64,000 nucleotides of DNA from Hydrangea macrophylla (taxonomy: Eukaryota > Streptophyta > Magnoliopsida > Cornales > Hydrangeaceae). The position numbers were made by a program, and so were the translations under genes. The notes under the pieces were generated by a model, which was not told where the DNA came from, did no database searches, and was given only the letters and a program-made list of their open reading frames with translations. Below, piece by piece: positions 57,029-64,000 of the stretch. Numbering within the stretch: position 1 is the stretch's first letter; each line of letters begins with the position of its first letter. The stretch is taken from positions 3,169,501 through 3,233,500 of the forward strand of contig CM066988.1 of NCBI GenBank assembly GCA_033977485.1, read 5' to 3'.

Positions 57029-58690
57029 TTGAATTATTGTTGTTTTTGCCTTCCTCTTGGCCCTATAACACTGAGTTGTACTGACATTCACTGCATATTT
57101 TTCCTGTACATCAGTCTTAAATTCCCTCAATTTCCAATTTGGGTTGCTTCTTATCTTATCCACATACTTCTTTGCAAGCCATTTCGAAGTTACATACCTA
57201 TTCTTAAATGTTCGACAACATTTATGTTCTGGGATAAAGGATTTAACTTGAAAGGTATTTTTCATCTGCATACCACTACCATAAATCCTCCAAGGACATC
57301 CATTTACACACAGAGCACATACTTTCATTTTTTCATTCCTGCTAAACCTAATTTGATACCCTCCTGCCACTACATAATTAGTCACAGCATCCTTAAACTC
57401 TAGCATCTGCAAATGTCATCCCAACAACAAACTCAACTTTATTCATCTCTGTTTTTGGATTGAACTCTGGATAATTTTTCCTCTTTTTAAAAGCTGGGAC
57501 CTCATCTCCAGAACTAGAATAAGGCGACTCACTATTGTACCCTTGAACAGAGCTTTGGCCTCTAGCAGCTTCATTAATCCTAGTTCTTGGTTCATCTTCA
57601 TTTAGCACACCAGTGGATTGTGTTGCACATGAACCTTTCTTCTTTTTAAGCACACCACTGGGTTGTGTTGCACGTGAAACTTTATTTTTTTTTTAAGCCT
57701 TCTTCGTATTTGGATAAGTTCTTCATCATCACTACGATCATCGTCATCTTCCCCCTCAATGTCTGCAACAAAATCCTCTTCTTCTGTTGTTTCACAATAA
57801 TATTCACTCTCAGTCTCACCCTCTTCTACACCCTTATGTGCAACCTCTTCTACACCCTCATGTGCAGCCTCTTGTCCAACCTCACTTGAACCTAATGCAA
57901 CCTCCACAAGATGCTCAACATACACCTTGCATCTCACTGTAACTGCATGCTTCACCATCTCTCTCAGATCATCATCACTGTACAGTACTCGCAGACCAGT
58001 AGATAAATTCATTCCAGGTACCTTGTAAAACATTTTACTCACATTTTGGTGCCCTAACTCAACAGCCATGGATTTTAACTCAAAAAACGACATCATATCT
58101 GCGTCGCATTCGTCAAACACTGACTCAATTCCATCAACATACTGAAAATTTGGGTGCCCAATAAAAGCACCTCCATGATACAATTTCAAAGCGAAAAGGG
58201 CACCCATTCTGCAATAAATAACAGAGTATTTAAACACTTAAACGAATTCCCATTATAATTTTGACAACAAATAGTTGAAACCAACAAATGGAAGCTTCGA
58301 TTCACTATATAAAACAAAAAAAATAAAATAAAAACCCTAACTTTATCACACGAGTACTAAACCGTACCTAGATTCTGCAAATAGATGTGGTCCTTCCTTG
58401 TTGTCAAATGCGATGTGGTCCCTTCCTCAGCAATTGGCTCCAAACGCTCATAGCTCACTCTGATTTTGGCGCTATTTATCCTCTGCCTCAAGAACACTCT
58501 CAGTTATATAAGAAGACGAGGTCACGTGTGTGGCACATGCGGTGTCCGTTAGTTTATATGGACGGCGTTATCTTCTTGAGCCAATTGCAAAGCAATTGGT
58601 AGTTCATGTACCTAATTGCAAAAAAAAAAAATAGTTCATGTACCCAATTAAAAACACGGGTATAGTTCGAGGGTGTAAAGTGCAATTAGG
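57029..58690 (-). pseudogene. MULE (Mutator-like) transposase, N-terminal fragment
   Basis: Minus-strand fragment of a Mutator-like transposase. The start is best at about 58207 (MGALFALKLYHGG), just after a TTATTGCAG splice acceptor, which implies a 5'UTR intron. Domains: a PB1-like N-terminal domain (about 57960-58207), a long acidic low-complexity linker, a basic KKRK segment, and the MuDR-type DNA-binding domain (57029-57412), with CPWRIYGS, the cysteine/histidine pattern C..C..H.C and TSKWLAKKYVDKIR. Frameshifts lie near 57640 and 57410. The catalytic DDE core is absent: the sequence ends against the truncated LTR at 57029. Upstream, 58555-58690 resembles a MULE terminal inverted repeat (ACTATACCCG and CATGAACTA words). 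Confidence 0.82.
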
Positions 58691-58704
58691 CCTATATATA
58701 ATAA

Positions 58705-59944
58705 TGCTATAAGTCCCTTTCCTAATCTAATTAGGAAACTATATTTGATTGGAAGACTTTCTTAAATCAAATATAAACTAATAGTATTATTATACTACTT
58801 CCATATTAACAACTTTATATCAAGTAGACCCTCACAACTTCTTCCAATTACACATTGCCCTTTTGTGTATGACCCCTTAGGTTCATACTAATCTAGTAGT
58901 AGGTACTAATACTTTAAAGTATTATAATTAGAACCCTTTCTAATTAATTTAAATTAGAACATCTTCTAATTATCCCTTATAGAAATAATTAATATCAATA
59001 TTTATTATTTCCGGGCCTCCACTAGTCATGAGTGACACCTAGCAATGTATCATGACACACCCCAGATAGTCTGAAAAATAGTGAACCTTTCCGTTAACAG
59101 TTACCATGCAATTCAATCCTTCTATCAAACAATGTCCCAATTAAATCTCTTGGGTAATGGACATATTATCAAACCCAGATTTAATTATATGTTCTCGAAC
59201 CAATTGATATTTCTCTATTTGGTGAAATTAGAAAACTCTTTCTAATTCTCACCCTGCCCTGGCCAGGGAGCTCTACTTGAGATATATCATAGAAGATCAC
59301 ATAGGACATTCACTCTCTCACTTGAGAGTGATAGATTCCTTGTTGTACATTCATATGTCTCCATGTACGACTTATTATACCTAACAGTGCAAGAATATGC
59401 CTTTGATTAAAACATAAACACCGTCCACGTTAAAGCATAACAACTCACACACAAGACAACAGTAATGTCTCAGGTCTAAGGATTACTTGTACCACTGGCA
59501 CTAAGAACAATCCATTGATAGATAAGTAAAACTCCATTTGGATATTCCTAATAGTTGATCATGTTCAGTGAACTTGTTCTATAACAAGCACCCATATGTC
59601 TGTTCTAGTGTCCCCACACTGATGACTTAAGACTAGTCATATTTTATCAAATAAAATAAACATGGCACATGTTAGTCTAACCGGATTATCAAATGCCCAA
59701 TTTAATAATCCTACGACTAAGAACAATTTTAGAATAAAGCAACTGAGAAGTATATGGTCTTGTTCCTTAACTCTTTAAGCACATACCTTCGCAACTTTAA
59801 TTCTATAGACATATCATATAAATGTTAAACAACAATAATGATAAATAATAAACTTGCCATTTATTAATATGAAACTGTTATTACAAAATAATATTCCTAA
59901 AATATTACTCCAATCTAATTGGCTTTTAGGGCATACTTCTAACA
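58705..59944 (-). mobile_element. Degraded TGTTAG-type LTR, probably solo
   Basis: Read on the minus strand it begins TGTTAGAAGTATGCCCTAAA and ends near TTATAGCA, about 1240 bp, with no coding region. The terminus resembles that of many plant Copia LTRs. No matching TSD was found (AATAA on the left, ACTGC on the right), so the left boundary is uncertain or one end is lost. It lies next to the MULE terminus. Confidence 0.5.
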
Positions 59945-61246
59945 ACTGCCACGTAGAGAGATCCGGAATCCAAGGTAATTTCAAACTTATAGATGATGGG
60001 GACCACCCACAGAAAGAAGATGGCACAAAGCCAAGCCTAAAAAAGTGAAGAAGCTTCACCAAAGGGGACAACCAAAGTTACTTGAATAGCTTCCATAATA
60101 GCAAAAGCTTCACCAAAGGGTGTTTATACACTTGCACTGTTTATTCAACCTCTAACTTGGTGGTGGGTGATGCAAAGAGTTATGGGCATCCACTAGTCTA
60201 GCTTGAGAGCGAGGCATCCACTAGCAATCAAGTCAAGACTGTTCGCATGGGTAACAATTATAACTCATAAGTCCCCACAGATCACTTTCATGGAATTAAT
60301 GATAAGGAAAGTGAAATTTCTAGCATTTTAGATCGGTCCAGAATCAAATCTTCTTAAATATGCACTTGCAGAAGTGTACTCTTATTTTCTTCATTACTTG
60401 TTCAGTTGCCTTCCCAACGTGCAAATTTTCAATATAACGGTTAACGACAACGTGGTATTACAAGTCAATAAAATCTCCATATCTAGACACATGTATTGTA
60501 ATTCCATGAAAGAGAAAGTTACACATACACATCATATCTATACATGAGACGTGATAGGGAAGGGGACATTCGATGCTTTAAACTCGAGATTTGGGTACAG
60601 AAAGGGCTTGCTGATAGAGCTGGGCGGGGGGAGCATTTGTCCTATATGTGCAAATCTAAATCCGGCAGATCATTATTATCGAATGAAGAATTTCGTCGGT
60701 TGCGAGATCAATAGGAGTACCCCTACGTTCTTAGAAGGTTTGGAACCCTTCATTGGTTTGGCTTTGGACTAAGGCGTAAGCCCACAGTTGGGAGGTACTG
60801 ACCAACAAAGAAAGGGCCAGAACGCCGATGAAGGGACCGAATCTAGTAATATTAATTTTAAATTGAATATTTTCCCATTGCCTCAGTATGTCATCTTTAC
60901 AAGAAAGCAAAAGCTGCATACAAATAAGTATTATCTCTCCACAAGAACGCACAATATGCATTCAAACAGACATGACCAGTCACTGCTTGAGAAAATTTCT
61001 TTGGCATGTCAGTTATGCTACCTATTTTTACCTAGGTTTGTAATACAATAATAAGCTATATCTACCAAATTAATGCATCTCTCAAGCACTGCTGATTTTT
61101 TCCTTTTGAAATGTCACATACAAAGCAGTAACTCTTTCTCCAAAGAATTAGGAGCTCAGACAATCTCTCCTCTCTCCAACTTGGACTGAGCAATGAAAAA
61201 TGATGCACATGTAAATGTTATATGTTGGGTGTTTTTTTTTGTTTTT

Positions 61247-61283
<37 letters not shown>

Positions 61284-61961
61284 TGTGCGCGCGCTCATAG
61301 CCATGGCTCCTGGTCCTCATGCAGAGGTTTTAACTCCGACCTATGCAGATATGAAAATTTGAAATGACTCATTTTCAAATGGTAAAAAGAAGCAGAATTG
61401 AAAATTGACATTCCAAAATAATGTTGTTGAAAAAATAAAGAAAGAAAAAGATACAGAACTGTCTTTAAGCTTAAAAGTGTATCCTTTATTCCCCTCAAGA
61501 CTTTCAACAGAATACTCCCCCCCGCTTATGCTGAGAAACCACTGCAAACTCTGCAATTTCCATGACAAGTAGTTAAGCAAAACTTGGAAAGCCCAAAGCG
61601 GATCGGTACAAAGTAACTCATGTGAAAGGTGATTGAGCTGTTCTAATCTCATGGTACATACTAAAAATTAGTCTAAACTGAACTCACATGGAAGGGAAAA
61701 AAAAGGTTGAAGATAATAAACAGCAGATTAAGGGCCTCCCTCTTTAGTGACGTTGCGATTTTCAATTTTCAGTTTTTCTTCCATTTTTTTGAAAACGAAA
61801 ACCAGAAACGTGTTTGGCAATCGTTTCCATCTTTCTTGTTCAGAAAACAATTGGCAACCATTTCCCTTTCTCCCTTCTTTTCCCCCCAAAAAAACACTAG
61901 CCTCCGTTTACAGAATTTTGAAAAACTGAAAACATAACCATACGGGTCGGGCCATAAAAGA
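59945..61961. other. AT-rich region without supported genes
   Basis: No convincing coding exon. A frame at 60551-60772 has no recognisable motif. A long T tract (61231-61282), broken by two G residues, ends in TGTGTGCGCGCGC. If the minus-strand gene to the right is real, part of this stretch could be its 3'UTR. Confidence 0.45.
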
Positions 61962-62152
61962 TCAGGTCCAAGATTTCCAAGCCTTGCACATTTTGTTTGA
62001 AAGATATCTGACACCATTAACAGCACCAACAGTCAAGAGTCCAGAGACAGCCTGCCTTGCACTTGAAACCATAACTTTACGCCTCACAACCTTCTTCATG
62101 CACTCTCCCGCCTCTTCTCTAGAACCAACCACAACTTCACGAATAACTTGAC
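61962..62152 (-). CDS. Putative last exon of an unidentified host gene
   Basis: On the minus strand a CGTAG acceptor precedes GTCAAGTTATTCGTGAAG. The open stretch (QVIREVVVGSREEAGECMKK, then SARQAVSGLLTVGAVNGVRYL) has good codon character for a folded protein and ends at a TGA at 61962. No family is recognised. Linkage to the exon at 63882-64000 is assumed only from strand and distance. Confidence 0.4.
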
Positions 62153-62269
62153 CTACGCAGATGTGACTTGAATTCAATCATTGCTCTTACTAGAGCCAGA
62201 TAAGGAAACATCTTATTAATCCCTTTGTTTTGACATAAAACAATTTCCAGAAAATACTCTCAAGCTTTT

Positions 62270-62690
62270 TCGCTGTTTGGTTGTCCCTAAAATATTTTGC
62301 AAAGATTTTCAGCAAATGAACGTAGCTTTAAACGCTGAAAATTTTGCCGAAAAATTTTAGTAAGTCATTGTCTGGGATAATACTTAAAGAGGCGAAACGC
62401 CCAATTAATCAACATTTATGTGTACTAATATACAGATATATGCACATACTCACATGGTGGTGGATATATACATACACAAATATGATGTGCATGTACATGA
62501 AAATATATTCATGCATATACTAATTCATACATATGGTGCATACAATGAGACAAGCATAAATTCTTGCTCGTTTAGTATTAATACAAGGTAATGTTAAAAA
62601 ACTATATTAGACCTTCAAAATTCTTAAAACTGCATTGTGTTATTACTTGTAAAATATTTTCAAGTGTCAACCAAACACAAAAAAAATAGG
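62270..62690. repeat. Candidate MITE with imperfect terminal inverted repeats
   Basis: TGTTTGGTTGTCCCTAAAATATTTT on the left (62273 onward) is mirrored on the right by AAAATATTTTCAAG and CAACCAAACAC (to about 62680). The interior is AT-rich and non-coding. The ends and TSD could not be fixed. Confidence 0.35.
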
Positions 62691-63881
62691 AAGGAAAATG
62701 AGTTTTTTCATTTAAAACATTGTACATGAAAAACATTTCCCAACACAAACTATTTTATGTTGAAACAATTAGAGCAGCATAAATCCAAATACAATACTCT
62801 GCATCAGATATCCATCTGAGATCTGCACAAGAACTTCAATAACACGTTTTTCCCAAAGGCGCAGTATTATTGAGTTTATGCAGCATGTATACAATAATAT
62901 TTGAAATTTGGAAACTGAGCAATATTTATTAGAAACGTTTCATATTAGTTCAACAATGTAAGTCGTGTTTCGTACCAGAGTTGCTCATTTTTTTCTTCTC
63001 TCCTAGCTTCATCCCCATTTGGCTTCTGACTGTTTGAGGAAGAAAAGAAACGAGCGAGGAAGCTGCAGATAAACCACAATCCTGGTGTTGGGAGGTTGAA
63101 ACATATTAGAGATTTGGAGGCAAGTTTGACAAGGAATTTGTCATATACAGAGTGTTGTCTTACATTGTCTGAATTTCTCAATCACAATAAAACGTTCAGA
63201 ACATAAAAAAATACTGTCACAAAAAGAACATTAAACTGGAGAGATTGTGAACACCACATGACCAAAACTGATAAGCAAGCTAAAAAGTTGGATATGAAAC
63301 AATTTCGGGAGTCACGGGGGTCCTACACTAGTAGTTTGCATGAAACTATGAAAGCATAGGTTTGGGTATTGCGCGCACGACTAAAACTTAAAATCCTTAG
63401 GTTTTGGACATATAGACCCTCACAATGTGCTTCAGAAGTGGTACAATTTTGAGTATCCCATACTAGCAGTTTGCACAAAACCATAGATTTGGTATTGGGT
63501 ATATCACCAAAACTGTAAGTACTCGCGTTTTGAACACAATATTGCCCCTAGTTCTCGTATAAGCCCTCCAAAGCGTTTTAGAAGTGGTACAATCTTGGTA
63601 TCACGGGTGTCCATAGGTTGGGAATTGACCATATAATACCCATCCTGGGGATGATTACGCTTCCCAGATCTTGATCCTAGTAGATAAAATGGTAACATTT
63701 TTGTGATACTACACTGAACTACAAGTGTAATTTCATGGCAGAAATAGATGCCAAACAGTAAATTATCTCCAAATATATTGATGGGTAAATATTGAGCCTC
63801 CTTTGAGAAAATAAAATTAACAGTGAAAAGAAACAAATGCTAAAGCAGTTTCAGATTTAGAACTTGAGGGTCTGGATAGAC
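62691..63881 (-). other. Putative intron of the minus-strand gene
   Basis: AT-rich with a few open stretches, for example 62945-63181 (QKPNGDEARREEKNEQLWYE) and 63504-63836, but no clear splice-bounded exon. Words such as ACTAGCAGTTTGCA and GTTTTGGACA recur at 63320-63620, suggesting a degraded local duplication. Confidence 0.35.
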
Positions 63882-64000
63882 CTGAGATACATTTAGACCA
63901 CCAGATGATGAAAATCTCAACAAGTCCTTAGTTGCAAAATCTTCTAGAAACGGCTTGTACATTGTTTGAAATAAATCGAACTGCCCTTGCACAATCTTCC
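63882..64000 (-). CDS. Partial exon of an unidentified host gene
   Basis: One minus-strand frame is open across all 119 bases and reads like ordinary protein (QGQFDLFQTMYKPFLEDFAT, then DLLRFSSSGG). It ends in VSQ exactly at a CAG|GTCTAT splice donor at 63881-63882. The exon continues past the right edge. The family is not recognised. Confidence 0.5.

Noticed and set aside
60551..60772. A 73-codon frame with CPICANLNP
   Set aside because: Isolated, with no splice-bounded neighbours and no recognised domain; the Cys pair alone is not evidence.

Overview
The window is plant nuclear DNA, most likely from a eudicot with a large, repeat-rich genome. Almost all of it is nested LTR retrotransposons, plus one transposase fragment. 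No complete host gene is visible. The evidence is TG...CA long terminal repeats with 5-bp target-site duplications (TSDs), tRNA primer-binding sites (PBS), and gag, protease, reverse transcriptase, RNase H and integrase domains of plant Ty3/Gypsy type. Species cannot be named from the sequence.

Region 1 (1-22520) is one minus-strand Ty3/Gypsy element of the Tat/Ogre lineage. Its 5' LTR is 19529-22520, followed leftward by an Arg-tRNA-type PBS, gag (16710-18147), protease with a G-patch segment and RT (10812-13439), two RNase H domains (9406-10428) and integrase (8236-9400). Its 3' LTR (1-1131) runs off the window. A solo LTR (13440-16704, TSD CCTGA) separates gag from protease. Between pol and the 3' LTR lies about 7 kb carrying two plus-strand (antisense) cargo genes, a spliced plant-mobile-domain gene and a DUF7745-like gene, plus a long minisatellite. 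Both cargo genes and the LTRs carry similar palindromic GCGGCA/TGCCGC clusters upstream of their putative transcription starts.

Region 2 (22521-29334) is the 3' part of an Athila-type LTR into which the Tat element inserted, then about 5 kb of AT-rich decayed sequence with microsatellites, then a short inverted LTR fragment.

Region 3 (29335-57028) is a plus-strand Ty3/Gypsy chromovirus-like element with an iMet-tRNA PBS. An Athila-type element A (29666-44874, TSD CTGTA) sits inside its 5' LTR. A second Athila-type element B (35181-42131, TSD ATGTG) sits inside A. A solo Tat-type LTR (48254-51517, TSD ACGGG) cuts its protease active-site motif. A and B carry gag-protease or gag only, with no RT or integrase, so they must have depended on enzymes supplied by other elements. 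The host element's 3' end is rearranged. Both of its LTRs hold a seven-unit array of predicted hairpins with a constant loop and exchanged stems.

Region 4 (57029-64000) holds a truncated minus-strand MULE transposase (PB1-like and DNA-binding domains only), a degraded TGTTAG-type LTR, and AT-rich sequence. Putative minus-strand exons of an unidentified host gene continue past the right edge.

Most reading frames are broken by nonsense codons, many readable as C-to-T or G-to-A changes, as expected for old, silenced, methylated insertions. The most unusual observations are the hairpin array, the antisense cargo with LTR-like upstream modules, a gene-conversion tract between the 5' LTRs of A and B, and a conserved 16-codon ORF followed by an inverted telobox in the Athila-type LTRs.
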